A stretch of DNA of 64,000 nucleotides, from the NCBI RefSeq assembly GCF_002951615.1, contig NZ_CP019062.1, forward strand, positions 1,736,001-1,800,000, in the 5' to 3' direction. Below, in pieces: positions 32,456 through 40,541 of this stretch. A program made the position numbers and the translations under genes. The notes under the pieces are model-generated. The model made no database searches. It saw only the letters and a program-made list of their open reading frames with translations, and was not told the DNA's origin. Each line of letters begins with the position of its first letter. Position 1 is the stretch's first letter. This stretch comes from Rahnella sikkimica (GTDB taxonomy: Bacteria > Pseudomonadota > Gammaproteobacteria > Enterobacterales > Enterobacteriaceae).

Positions 32456-32998
32456 TTAGCCCTCCAGACAGAGCGCTTTCTCTTTATCGCGGCGGATAAC
32501 CAAACCGGGCAGTTTTTTACCGCCGCCATTCACAAAATCAGGCAGGTGGTTACACATCATCGGCCAGTTGCCGGCCTGCGCGTACCGGTGGATTGATGTT
32601 TCAAAACGGGCTTTACGTGCGGGGCTGTAATACGTTCTCAGGCTGGAACAGCCCATATTGAACGCGGCTGATGTCATGGCGCTGAACTGGTTATCGTTCA
32701 TGTCCCTGCCACGGAAATACGTGTTTATGCATTTTTCCGCAGCTAAAATATTTTTCTGCCAGTCGTCGGCAATCTGCTGATCGGTTTTGCGTGTACCGGC
32801 TTTCACATCGTGGGTGTTGCCTATCCCATCAGTCAGGTATCCCGCTGGACAAACATAAGGTTCACGGCGGCACGCCTCAGCATTTCCGATCAGTTCTAAG
32901 CCTGGCTCATTCGTTCTGACTTGGCCGCTTGAAACTACGATCGCAATGATTGTCATGACTGAACAAACTGCAGCGCCAGCCTTTTTGGTTATTGCCAT
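32456..32998 (-). CDS. SAR-type endolysin, GH24 lysozyme family
   Basis: A 180-residue lysozyme. The N-terminal segment (VCSVMTIIAIVVSSGQV) is a weakly hydrophobic signal-arrest-release helix, so export is Sec-dependent and activation follows membrane depolarisation. The catalytic set is E41, C50 and T56 with spacing of nine and six residues, the E-8-D/C-5-T pattern of P21-like endolysins. It cleaves the glycan strands of peptidoglycan. Eight or more cysteines suggest disulphide control as in P1/P21 relatives. Confidence 0.92.
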   Translation of the reverse strand: MAITKKAGAAVCSVMTIIAIVVSSGQVRTNEPGLELIGNAEACRREPYVCPAGYLTDGIGNTHDVKAGTRKTDQQIADDWQKNILAAEKCINTYFRGRDMNDNQFSAMTSAAFNMGCSSLRTYYSPARKARFETSIHRYAQAGNWPMMCNHLPDFVNGGGKKLPGLVIRRDKEKALCLEG

Positions 32999-33000
32999 GA

Positions 33001-33330
33001 TTAGTCATCCTTCGCGGCTTCAAGAACGTCTTTTATTCCCCTTGAAACTTCTGGGTATTTAATCACCGAGGGTGTATCAGTCCGATATTTCAGTGAGTCG
33101 ATGGTTGCCTGCGTTAATTCCCGATCGAGCTTAAGCCTTTCGTCATCGTTCTTTTTCGCGGACCTGATAGCGCTTCGTTTATCGAAATATCCAAGAAGCG
33201 TGATAACGATGCCGACCAGCGCTGTCGCCATGTAGACCCGTTCCAAAGTGATGAAACCTGCAATGGAGGAAAGCAGCGTAAGCAGCGTTCCGCTGTTGGT
33301 TAAGTTTTCAGACTGTGGATTCATTTTCAT
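33001..33330 (-). CDS. Holin
   Basis: A 109-residue inner-membrane protein. The start at 33330 (MKMNPQSENLTNSGTLL) is preceded by GGCGAG; the longer frame to 33393 is rejected. Two hydrophobic helices (LTLLSSIAGFITL and VYMATALVGIVITLLGYF) are followed by a charged cytoplasmic tail. Position just before the endolysin gene, with a two-base gap, makes it a holin or pinholin. Confidence 0.8.
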   Translation of the reverse strand: MKMNPQSENLTNSGTLLTLLSSIAGFITLERVYMATALVGIVITLLGYFDKRSAIRSAKKNDDERLKLDRELTQATIDSLKYRTDTPSVIKYPEVSRGIKDVLEAAKDD

Positions 33331-33496
33331 GGTTCTCGCCCTCCGATAGTCCGGGTGGGTGCGTCGTCGTGAGAAATAAAAAAGGCCACGCACATGCGCA
33401 GCCTGAAAGAAGTGCCAGAGTTAGCGTCTGGCCGCTTATTACCGTATCTGATATCGTTAAATCGCCAGAATTAACCATTCAGATAAAGAGGATATT

Positions 33497-33781
33497 ATGA
33501 GCACATTTACTATTCGCGTAGAACTTCACAATGCTGATTCTGATGACTATGAAAAACTGCACGAAAAAATGGAAAATAAAGGGTATTTAAGAGAGGTTAC
33601 AGGATCGTCCGGGACAACCTATCATCTACCAGATGCTGAATATACATATTCCAGCACATCTAAAGATGAGACTAATATAGCTGATGAGGTGCAATCCATT
33701 GCTAACTCTGTAAAATCAAAATCTGGAATTATAGTAACAAAATCAGCAGGTCGAGCTATTCGTGGGCTTAAGGAGATTTAA
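33497..33781 (+). CDS. Moron protein, DUF2622-like
   Basis: A 94-residue protein on the strand opposite to the late genes, with its own ribosome site (AGAGG) and upstream AT-rich promoter-like DNA. FTIRVELHNADSDDYEKLHEKMENKGYLREV with the later LPDAEYTY fits the DUF2622 family, a small ferredoxin-like fold related in size and shape to Cas2/GhoS-type proteins. Being oppositely oriented between Q and the lysis genes, it is a moron probably expressed in the lysogen. Function unknown. Confidence 0.6.
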   Translation: MSTFTIRVELHNADSDDYEKLHEKMENKGYLREVTGSSGTTYHLPDAEYTYSSTSKDETNIADEVQSIANSVKSKSGIIVTKSAGRAIRGLKEI

Positions 33782-33784
33782 ATT

Positions 33785-33970
33785 TTATCGACCATCCTCA
33801 CACACATCTGGGGCGCTATCAAAGCGCTCCATTGCTACAAACGCGGCGCAAACAAACTCCCCCGCCGTCTTTGCTATCTCGTCGGTATGAACCCCAGAAC
33901 TTGCCAATATTGCACAAAGCGCTTCTACTGCACGCTCTTTTGATGGTTCGCTTAATTCTTTAAAATTCAT
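33785..33970 (-). CDS. Small hypothetical protein
   Basis: A 61-residue, acidic helical protein (MNFKELSEPSKERAVEALCAIL) with a strong ribosome site (GGAGGG, eight bases upstream). It is the first frame after the terminator hairpin at 33995 and is convergent with the 33497-33781 gene, leaving three bases between stops. No family recognised. Confidence 0.6.
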   Translation of the reverse strand: MNFKELSEPSKERAVEALCAILASSGVHTDEIAKTAGEFVCAAFVAMERFDSAPDVCEDGR

Positions 33971-33994
33971 TTAATTTACCCTCCATAAACGCAA

Positions 33995-34015
33995 AAACCT
34001 GCACTGGGCAGGTTT
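33995..34015 (-). terminator. Intrinsic terminator in the late leader
   Basis: On the minus strand: AAACCTGC, five-base loop, GCAGGTTT, then TTG. It stands between the Q gene and the lysis genes, so a Q-modified polymerase would have to read through it. Confidence 0.7.
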
Positions 34016-34023
34016 GTTTACAT

Positions 34024-34212
34024 TCAACTGAGTGCTGAAAAGGGTGCGGTCACAACGTGATGTTGATGTATCTTCCAGCACTCATGCGAATGTGCTTTCC
34101 AGTCACTCCTGGTTATCCCATCTTCGCAGACTGAAAAGCATTGTTTGGTTGTTGCAGTGCCGGGTGCCTCCCGGTGAACCATTGGCCAGCTAACCGGGTC
34201 CGCTGTCTTCAC
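34024..34212 (-). CDS. Doubtful small frame in the late leader
   Basis: A 62-residue frame opening at GTG 34212 with GGAAGAG upstream (MKTADPVSWPMVHREAPG...). His/Cys/Trp are frequent in its second half. It lies between two terminators in the region where a Q-dependent late leader is expected, so it may not be translated. No family recognised. Confidence 0.3.
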   Translation of the reverse strand: MKTADPVSWPMVHREAPGTATTKQCFSVCEDGITRSDWKAHSHECWKIHQHHVVTAPFSALS

Positions 34213-34226
34213 TTCTCTTCCAGGGT

Positions 34227-34318
34227 AAGCTGATTAGCCCTACCGCATAGGTAGGATTCACCGCAACAGCTTAAACGTATCATATGAACATAAAAGACAA
34301 AACCCCGCCGGAGCGAGG
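34227..34318 (-). promoter_or_regulatory. Structured late-leader region with tR'-like terminator
   Basis: Between Q and the lysis genes. On the minus strand, AACCTCGC, TCCG, GCGGGGTT, TT-G-TCTTTT (34318 to about 34288) is an intrinsic terminator placed like lambda tR'. Beyond it, nested hairpins AAGCTG/CAGCTT (34227-34232 and 34267-34272) and CCTACC/GGTAGG (34239-34255) make a compact structure. The late promoter itself I cannot place with confidence. Confidence 0.5.
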
Positions 34319-34400
34319 TTCTGAGATTGTCTAAGCTTTGTGACTACGTGACCACTCTTAACAGGTTACAAGAGTTTTTGCGTAGCGCACTAGAACTATT

Positions 34401-34799
34401 TTAAGCGACTTTCGCGACTCGGATTTTCTGGGTGTAGGCGTCCATTTCCAGCACCGCGCCGGTCATAGCCAGACAACCATCAACGAAGCCTTCCGCTACC
34501 TGCAACTGCTGGCGGATCAGGCCTTCACTCACCTTACACATCCTCGCAATTTTCCGTTTTGACAGACCGAAGCGGTAATGCAGCATGATGAGCGCTACCT
34601 CTTCAGGCTTACGGACGGCGGCCAGACGCCCTACTGCGGCATCAACAATCAGGCCATCATCATCACAGCAGGACTCGACTTTGCTGGATTCAGTCGGCAG
34701 TAGGCCTTTGAAGCCCGCGGCAATCGGTGACCAGCTCACGCCAGAATTATCGCGAGCCCACACGCCATAACGAGCCAGTACCAGTTGAATATCACGCAT
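34401..34799 (-). CDS. Antitermination protein Q
   Basis: A 132-residue late gene activator. The start MRDIQLVLARYGVWARDNSGVSWSPIAAGFKG at 34799 has GGAGAG upstream and is the canonical opening of the Q group of phages 21, 82 and SfV; the longer frame to 34859 overlaps the next gene. A C-terminal HTH (SKRKIARMCKVSEGLIRQQLQVAEGFVDG) is clear. It loads on RNA polymerase at the late promoter and allows reading through terminators into lysis, head and tail genes. Confidence 0.92.
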   Translation of the reverse strand: MRDIQLVLARYGVWARDNSGVSWSPIAAGFKGLLPTESSKVESCCDDDGLIVDAAVGRLAAVRKPEEVALIMLHYRFGLSKRKIARMCKVSEGLIRQQLQVAEGFVDGCLAMTGAVLEMDAYTQKIRVAKVA

Positions 34800-34815
34800 T
34801 ATTCTCTCCACACTT

Positions 34816-35826
34816 TTATTTGGCTTTGCCAGTGGCGATAACGCCCACGGCCAGCGCACGATCTAATGTTTTCATGACCAGGTACATCTGATCACCATGT
34901 TCTGCTTCCCAAGCCGGGGTATTCGCATGAAGTGAGTCGTGACACCGTCTGCACAGCGGGATCACGAACAGGTCATGCGCTTTTGTTGCCATACCGCCAA
35001 ACCCGTTGCCGGTGATGTGGTGCGGATCATCCGACCCGTTGCCACAGGCACAGCATGGCTGGCGCTTTACCCATTGGGTGTATTTCGAGTTCTCATACCG
35101 GCGGCGCTTCGGGATCAGGGCGTAAGACTCTGGAGTCTCAGGGTCGATGGCCAGCGCCAGCACAGGCTTAAGTCCCTCCGCAATAATATCTTCGGTCTGC
35201 CGTTCCCACGGATTGGTGTCTGACTCTTTGGTTTCGCCGCCAGGCTCTTCGCTACGTATGCCAAAAACGTCATAAAGAATGGCGCGCGGAAGTTTGTCAG
35301 CGAATCCTCTGCCTACCGCAAACCAGCAAATTTCAGCCACAGTAATCTGATGCCCTTCCCGTTCCCCCAACCAATACCGGATCCGTTCCGTGACATATTC
35401 CAACGTGTTCGCCAGCGCGGCGGCGTCCAACTGAACAGATTTTTTATCCCGGTATTGGGTGTCGTGGTGCCAACAAAGAGCAACGACTCCGCGTTCGCGC
35501 CTCGCGTGCGTCATTTCATGATGGTGATAGCCGAGATCTGTGCACTGGCAACCGCGATTCTGTTTAACCCAGCGCGTTAACCCCTCCCAGCCGCCCAGCA
35601 TGTGACTGACCACAAGATCCGAAGAAAGGAAATTGCTGAGCACCGGGTTATCGAGGACTTTCTGATGCGCGCCAGTGATCAGGCCGTCGGGCGCACTCTG
35701 CAAGTCGGCGGGCTCATCGGTAATCATCAGCCGCTTCCCGCTGAAAAGTTGCACCGCATCCGCTGCTGGACGGAAGATAATGATCCCCAGGTCCTTCTGG
35801 GGGTAAGGTTTCAGTAATACCTTCAC
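34816..35826 (-). CDS. DUF968 (Ref/YbcN-like) recombination nuclease
   Basis: A 336-residue protein. The C-terminal part carries the HNH-like signature CCACGNGSDDPHHITGNGFGGMATKAHDLFVIPLCRRCHDSLH, as in P1 Ref, a RecA-dependent nuclease, and in lambdoid DUF968 proteins. The N-terminal 100 residues contain another Cys/His cluster (CQCTDLGYHHHEMTHARRERG). It lies in the nin-like region between RusA-type genes and Q. A role in recombination is inferred from the family. Confidence 0.82.
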   Translation of the reverse strand: MKVLLKPYPQKDLGIIIFRPAADAVQLFSGKRLMITDEPADLQSAPDGLITGAHQKVLDNPVLSNFLSSDLVVSHMLGGWEGLTRWVKQNRGCQCTDLGYHHHEMTHARRERGVVALCWHHDTQYRDKKSVQLDAAALANTLEYVTERIRYWLGEREGHQITVAEICWFAVGRGFADKLPRAILYDVFGIRSEEPGGETKESDTNPWERQTEDIIAEGLKPVLALAIDPETPESYALIPKRRRYENSKYTQWVKRQPCCACGNGSDDPHHITGNGFGGMATKAHDLFVIPLCRRCHDSLHANTPAWEAEHGDQMYLVMKTLDRALAVGVIATGKAK

Positions 35827-36524
35827 GCTGCGCTCTCCTGTTTCTTCCGTAGATGCTCAGCCCACAGCCCCGCAACCCACTGGATACCCTTCGGAGTAAA
35901 CCGCGCCTGGCGGAATGCGTGCTGATTGTTCGGGTTGGTTCCAGTCTTCATCTCGAACCGGCCAGCGGCTGTATGCGTGCTGTAGGGTGTGAACTGTCCG
36001 TCCTGCCGGTAAATGATTTTTTCATCGATGAGGAATAACCGGAATTCGGGTTCTTTCGCCTTCAGCAGCTTGCAGACAGACCGGAATCCCATTGAGCCTT
36101 TGGCAATGACGTACTGATCAACGAAATCCACTTTCGGCGCAGCTAGCGCCAGCTGTGATTCTAATGCCTGTTTTTCTTCGGCCAGATCAGCAGCCAGTCG
36201 CAATGCGTCCGGCAATGACTGGGGTAACTGGTTTTTCAATTCCAGCTCCTGCCAGCGGTCAACTACCGCGGCGGTGAACTCAGGCGACAATCGGGCAACC
36301 AGCACCAGCGAATCGCGCTTATTGAACCAGTACTCCTGATATTCTTCCCCATTCTGTTCGTGCAAATAGGGGGTGTGCTCCAATGGCGCGCTTAAAATTC
36401 CAGCAACAACCAACCTTTCAGCCGACCTTTTCACGTTGCTGTGCTTACTCTGCACCAGCTCAGCAATCTCACGGCTCGACATCGTTACCACTTTTCCTGA
36501 CAGCAAACTGTTCGACATAATCAC
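35823..36524 (-). CDS. Phage antirepressor, Rha N-terminal and KilAC C-terminal domains
   Basis: A 233-residue protein. Residues about 12-95 fit the Rha regulatory domain (MSSREIAELVQSKHSNVKRSAERL, then YWFNKRDSLVLVARLSPEF). Residues about 125-225 fit the ANT/KilAC domain (FVDQYVIAKGSMGFRSVCKLLKAKEPEFRLFLIDEKIIYRQDGQFTPYS and FTPKGIQWVA). Such antirepressors bind or displace CI-type repressors. Start and stop overlap neighbours, in one early operon. Confidence 0.88.
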   Translation of the reverse strand: MIMSNSLLSGKVVTMSSREIAELVQSKHSNVKRSAERLVVAGILSAPLEHTPYLHEQNGEEYQEYWFNKRDSLVLVARLSPEFTAAVVDRWQELELKNQLPQSLPDALRLAADLAEEKQALESQLALAAPKVDFVDQYVIAKGSMGFRSVCKLLKAKEPEFRLFLIDEKIIYRQDGQFTPYSTHTAAGRFEMKTGTNPNNQHAFRQARFTPKGIQWVAGLWAEHLRKKQESAA

Positions 36525-36907
36525 TCCACACGATAAGCCGGCTGCACACCGGCGGGTTTGAAATCAGTAATCGTTATTTCTGCCTTCCCCTCTTTGGTAA
36601 CCGGGCCCCATTCGACCGTCATTCGTTTTACCTGGCTGTCGTCCTTCCAGATACCTGCGTGGGTCAGGCCATCAAACAGCGCCTTCTGGAAATTATCTAA
36701 ATCGCGTTTTGCCCTGGTGGGCGGGAATAAAACCAGATGAACATCCAGTTCTGTCAGCAGCGCCGGCGGGCTGCAGCGCAACTGCTGATAAATTGACGCC
36801 AACGCGTTTGAGCGGAAGATCCGGCCTCGGGCGCTAATCTTCACGCCCGTTTTTGTAGCGCGCCAGTAACCGTTGACGCTTGGCGGGAATGGCAGGATCA
36901 ATTGCAT
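36521..36907 (-). CDS. rusA: RusA-type Holliday-junction resolvase
   Basis: A 128-residue endonuclease: MQLILPFPPSVNGYWRAT at the start, and the catalytic segment RAKRDLDNFQKALFDGL with the acidic residues and lysine of RusA, followed by GIWKDDSQV. It cleaves four-way junctions during phage recombination. The start at 36907 overlaps the preceding ParB-like gene by ten bases; the longer frame to 36973 is rejected. Confidence 0.92.
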   Translation of the reverse strand: MQLILPFPPSVNGYWRATKTGVKISARGRIFRSNALASIYQQLRCSPPALLTELDVHLVLFPPTRAKRDLDNFQKALFDGLTHAGIWKDDSQVKRMTVEWGPVTKEGKAEITITDFKPAGVQPAYRVE

Positions 36908-37251
36908 GTCTGGTACTCCGGCTTCAGGAGGTGATCTACAACTTCGCCAGTATCGACAAAGTAATAATCGCAATCGGTCAGGTTGTTGATGAGCATCACT
37001 TCTATTTCCCGAACGGTCATTTTGCTGAATATCTTCACAATCTTTTTAGGAGGCCCGATGTAAACAGGCTCAACCTCGGCCAATTTAGCTGCGGCAAGGT
37101 TGTGATGGCCGTCCATCAGCACCGTGTACTGAACGCCACGGAGAAGCACCGGATAAATAGAAACACGGAACAATTTGAAGCGAAGCGCTTTATCTGCGAC
37201 TTTCTTCCGGTCGAGATAACGCTGAGAGCTAATTAATTTGCCCTGGATCAT
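36898..37251 (-). CDS. ParB-like (ParB/sulfiredoxin fold) protein
   Basis: A 117-residue protein. YTVLMDGHHNLAAAKLAEVEPVYI matches the ParB/Srx nucleotide-binding motif (DGHHR-type). Proteins of this kind are common in the nin-like region of lambdoid phages; some hydrolyse CTP or have nuclease activity. No DNA-binding HTH is present, so it is not a complete partition ParB. Overlaps rusA downstream and the 37248 gene upstream. Confidence 0.75.
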   Translation of the reverse strand: MIQGKLISSQRYLDRKKVADKALRFKLFRVSIYPVLLRGVQYTVLMDGHHNLAAAKLAEVEPVYIGPPKKIVKIFSKMTVREIEVMLINNLTDCDYYFVDTGEVVDHLLKPEYQTCN

Positions 37252-37523
37252 CCTGCCACCTCGGTAACCGCATCGCAGGTAAACTGGATTTCGCTATCAA
37301 ATGGAATCTCACAACCCAGATGAATAACTGGGCCGAAGGTTTCCATGAGTGACCAAAGCTGAAACTTTGAATATCCCTCTGAATCAGTCTCTGGTGGGGT
37401 GAAGTCAGGCAGACTTGGTGCCATGCGCTGAAGTTCTTCACGATTCGACTTCATGACAGAAAGGCCAAATTCGTTCAGCTTTACTCTTACGTAATTGTTT
37501 ATGTTTACGGTTGCCATTTTCAT
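37248..37523 (-). CDS. Small conserved early phage protein
   Basis: A 91-residue protein (MATVNINNYVRVKLNEFGLSVM and a C-terminal PVIHLGCEIPFDSEI). This type occurs next to methyltransferase and nin-region genes in many lambdoid phages but has no established function. Two Met codons compete for the start (37523 or 37517). Overlaps flanking genes by four bases or less. Confidence 0.7.
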   Translation of the reverse strand: MKMATVNINNYVRVKLNEFGLSVMKSNREELQRMAPSLPDFTPPETDSEGYSKFQLWSLMETFGPVIHLGCEIPFDSEIQFTCDAVTEVAG

Positions 37524-37678
37524 TGCTGCACCTCCCCCGCTTTGATCAGACTGTTCAGCACTGCGTCAGCATGTTCCCGCGCCGCTGTGTAGTCAGTGGA
37601 ATGCAGCTCCCCCGAAGGGGAGACCGCCAGTAACCAGCCTTTGTAAGCAGAGAGCCAGATTTTCTGGAATTCGTTCAC
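37520..37678 (-). CDS. Small early protein (52 aa)
   Basis: A GTG-started 52-residue frame (MNEFQKIWLSAYKGWLLAVSPSGELHS...). The GTG overlaps the methyltransferase stop (GTGA) and its own stop overlaps the next ATG (ATGA), the coupling used by all genes around it, which strongly supports coding. Function unknown. Confidence 0.65.
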   Translation of the reverse strand: MNEFQKIWLSAYKGWLLAVSPSGELHSTDYTAAREHADAVLNSLIKAGEVQQ

Positions 37679-39672
37679 GCGGCCACCTCTTTATCAGCGC
37701 CGCACATTTCCGGCAGATTGGCGCGCACCAGGGCTTCAGCGAATGGCGGCGGTACCGCGTTACCACAGCGCGCTACCTGTTTGTCTTTTGCGTATTTCTT
37801 GCCGCGATAGTCCTGATCGATGATGTACCAGCTCGGGAAACCCTGAGCGGCGTAAAGCTCATGGGGTTGCAGCATGCGCATACCGATATCAACGATCTGG
37901 TAATCGACACCCTCAACGGTGACCAGGCCGAATCTGTCATTCGTGGTTACGGTGTGCAGAGACCCGTCCAGACTGATGCCTTCTTTCTCGTTGCCGTAAT
38001 ACTTGAGCAGGAAAGCGCGTACTTCACCGATGTGCAGGCCGCCGGCTGTAATAGTCGGGGCCGGTTCAGTGACTTGCTGGCCATCTTTACAGGTGCCGCG
38101 CAGCTTTATCAGAGTGGATGTGACCAGCGCATGATGATCAGTGGTGGTAACTGTGTGAGCCGGTGCATCCATCGCCGCGCCAGCACCGGTGTAGTTACCG
38201 CCGAAGTGTTTCGCGAGGAACGCGGTGCATAACTGACTTTTACCGCCACCGCCTGCCGTAATTGTGCCGTTTGGCTCATCAGCTGCGTGACCGACACTGT
38301 TGCCGAACTGGCGGGCAATCACCGGAGCGACCAACAAGTGTTCTGCTTTGCTGGTTACGGTGGTAAGTGGCTTGCCAGCTTCATATGCCATGCGGTCGCC
38401 GCCAAAACCTGTCTGCCCGATTCGGGCAATGATCGGCGCAACCAGTGCGTGTTTACCACCACCTGCAACAACTGTCCCGAGAGGTTTTTGAATATCCAAT
38501 GCGCGCGGGGCCTGTCCTTCACGTTCTCCATACCCTATCTGAATCAGCGCCGGTGCTAGTGTTGCTTCTACCATGCCGAGTGCATGACCATAGCCGCCCG
38601 GACGTTCTGAACTGCCAGCGGTGATCGTCGGCAATGGTTCATCAACTTCCTGACCAGTCGCACCGGTACGAAATTTGGTGATGTGCGGGGTAACGACCGC
38701 ATAACCGTGGGTTTTCGTGATCGTCTGAAGCGGCTCATTCAACGCCTGACCACGGAAGCAGTTGTAACTGGTTTTGGTGCTGGTGTGGTTGCACTTCACG
38801 ATAAACGGCGTCGGGTTGTCGATCACGAAACGCTGAATGCCGCGCGCAATTCGCTTCAGCGTGTTCTCTGCCAGCGGCTTTTTACGCTCGAAGATGCTCG
38901 GGCATGGGATTGACCAGTCAATACACTCGGCGGCGGTGCGGTATGACGCCAGCTTTCCGCTCTGCACGTCCAGAGACTTCGGATCGCCGTGGCTGGCCAA
39001 TGGCCACTTAACGGGCTGCCCGTCGCAACGCATCACCATAAAGAACCGGCGGCGGATTGTCGGCGCGCCGAAGTCACAGGCACGTAATTCACGGTGATCG
39101 ACAACGTAGCCCAGACCGGCGACCAGACGACGGACATCGTCGCTGTTCACATCGATGTTCAGCACTTCGCAGCATTCTGCAATTGCCGGATGATCAGCGG
39201 GAACGCCGGTGGTCAGCATGCCAATAAAAGCCGCAAAGGTTTCACCAGCGCGCGCAGGATCCGGATGTTCTGTGCCATCTTCGGCGGTCAGAAGCGGGCC
39301 CCACGTTTTAAACTCTTCGACGTTCTCCAGCATCATCACGCGCGGGCGTTTTGCCAGAGCCCAGCGGATCACAATCCATGCCAGACCACGGATTTCTTTC
39401 TTAACGGGTTTGCTGCCTTTCGCTTTGCTGAAGTGACGGCAGTCCGGGCTGAACCATGCCAGGCCGACAGGACGGCCGTCAGTCGCCACAATAGGGTCAA
39501 CATCAAACACGGATTCGCAGTAATGCAGTGTTTCAGGGTGGTTTGTGCTGTGCATCGCAATGGCGTTCTCGTCATGGTTGATCGCGATATCTACGCTGCG
39601 ACCCGTTGCCATCTCAATACCGGTGCTCGCCCCACCGCCGCCCGCAAAATTGTCTACGATGATTTCTTTCAT
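37675..39672 (-). CDS. DNA (cytosine-5) methyltransferase with repeat-rich recognition region
   Basis: A 665-residue C5-MTase. Motif I is VDNFAGGGGAS (residues 6-16). The catalytic cysteine motif is SPDCRHFS (75-82) instead of the usual GxPCQ, and ENV follows at 116-118. From about residue 300 to 610 the recognition region is built of repeated units: (G)xDEPLPTITAGG...HALV.P.I..., seen at least six times with variation. Motifs IX-X (MRMLQPHELYAAQGFP and QVARCGNAVPPP) close the protein. No restriction nuclease is adjacent, so it probably protects phage DNA from host restriction. Confidence 0.9.
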   Translation of the reverse strand: MKEIIVDNFAGGGGASTGIEMATGRSVDIAINHDENAIAMHSTNHPETLHYCESVFDVDPIVATDGRPVGLAWFSPDCRHFSKAKGSKPVKKEIRGLAWIVIRWALAKRPRVMMLENVEEFKTWGPLLTAEDGTEHPDPARAGETFAAFIGMLTTGVPADHPAIAECCEVLNIDVNSDDVRRLVAGLGYVVDHRELRACDFGAPTIRRRFFMVMRCDGQPVKWPLASHGDPKSLDVQSGKLASYRTAAECIDWSIPCPSIFERKKPLAENTLKRIARGIQRFVIDNPTPFIVKCNHTSTKTSYNCFRGQALNEPLQTITKTHGYAVVTPHITKFRTGATGQEVDEPLPTITAGSSERPGGYGHALGMVEATLAPALIQIGYGEREGQAPRALDIQKPLGTVVAGGGKHALVAPIIARIGQTGFGGDRMAYEAGKPLTTVTSKAEHLLVAPVIARQFGNSVGHAADEPNGTITAGGGGKSQLCTAFLAKHFGGNYTGAGAAMDAPAHTVTTTDHHALVTSTLIKLRGTCKDGQQVTEPAPTITAGGLHIGEVRAFLLKYYGNEKEGISLDGSLHTVTTNDRFGLVTVEGVDYQIVDIGMRMLQPHELYAAQGFPSWYIIDQDYRGKKYAKDKQVARCGNAVPPPFAEALVRANLPEMCGADKEVAA

Positions 39673-40541
39673 GCTGTTGCTCCCATTGCGCGGGCCAGTG
39701 TGCCAGCGGTTTGAATGATTTCAGCCGTTGGCAGGCCGTCCATTTTCAGGCGATTGATGTGGTGACGCAGTTTGTTCTGGAGCTGGGCGGCGAGGTTTGA
39801 AGACTCTGCTACCTGGTCGAAGAGGTAATGCACTTCGGCTGGCCACACCTGGTTATTGGTTTCCGGTACCGGAATAATTTCTGGAATATTTTGTGGTTGG
39901 GTTTGTTGTAAACCGGCTGCCATGCTGCGGATTTGAAATAGAAATGCCTCGCCTTGCGCCAGCAGTTCTTCGCGGTCGATGTAGTTGAATGCAGGACCGC
40001 GCCACTTCTTATCAAACACGGCAACAGCACCAGCAAAAAATGCCCCGGTTGGTATTTGCTTTTCATCGGCAGGTTTAAACCAGAAAGGTGTATCAAATCC
40101 AATGCGACCACGGATGAATGAGACGTGATCCGCACCTTCTGGCCACCATGTTTCCGAAGTAGCAGCTTTAATTAGAAATACGTAGCGGCCTCCGAGCTCT
40201 CGCATCTTGAAGGTATGATTCATGATGTGTGACATACCGGTGACCTGCTGGCCATCGTACTGGCTGGCGCGGGAATACGGAGGGTTTGCGAAAGCTGCGC
40301 CATGCAGTTCAGCCAGACGGGCAGACCAGTCCTGAGTTATCGCATTGTCTTCCACGGTATAGAACGCCGGGCACTTACTGTTTTCTCCATCAGTAAACAA
40401 GTCGAGAACCAGCGGGCCGAACATGGCATTGATACCCCAGAAAAGTGCGTCGGGCGTGCGCCACTGATCGCCAACTTCTTTAAGCTTGTGAGCAGGCAAA
40501 GTTTTCTGCTCGGCTAGAGCCTGTGAATATGGATTGGTCAT
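39669..40541 (-). CDS. Phage N-6-adenine DNA methyltransferase (Dam-like)
   Basis: A 290-residue protein. DQWRTPDALFWGINAMFGPLVLDLFTDGENSKC and the catalytic NPPYS (in AAFANPPYSRASQYDG) are the signature of the phage DNA N-6-adenine-methyltransferase family. The C-terminal 90 residues are a helical extension. It starts at 40541, overlapping the previous stop. Together with the adjacent C5-MTase it would give the phage two different base modifications. Confidence 0.9.
   Translation of the reverse strand: MTNPYSQALAEQKTLPAHKLKEVGDQWRTPDALFWGINAMFGPLVLDLFTDGENSKCPAFYTVEDNAITQDWSARLAELHGAAFANPPYSRASQYDGQQVTGMSHIMNHTFKMRELGGRYVFLIKAATSETWWPEGADHVSFIRGRIGFDTPFWFKPADEKQIPTGAFFAGAVAVFDKKWRGPAFNYIDREELLAQGEAFLFQIRSMAAGLQQTQPQNIPEIIPVPETNNQVWPAEVHYLFDQVAESSNLAAQLQNKLRHHINRLKMDGLPTAEIIQTAGTLARAMGATA

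Noticed and set aside
39094..39714. Long plus-strand frame opposite the cytosine methyltransferase gene
   Set aside because: A shadow of a GC-rich coding strand; no ribosome site, and it overlaps a clear enzyme gene.
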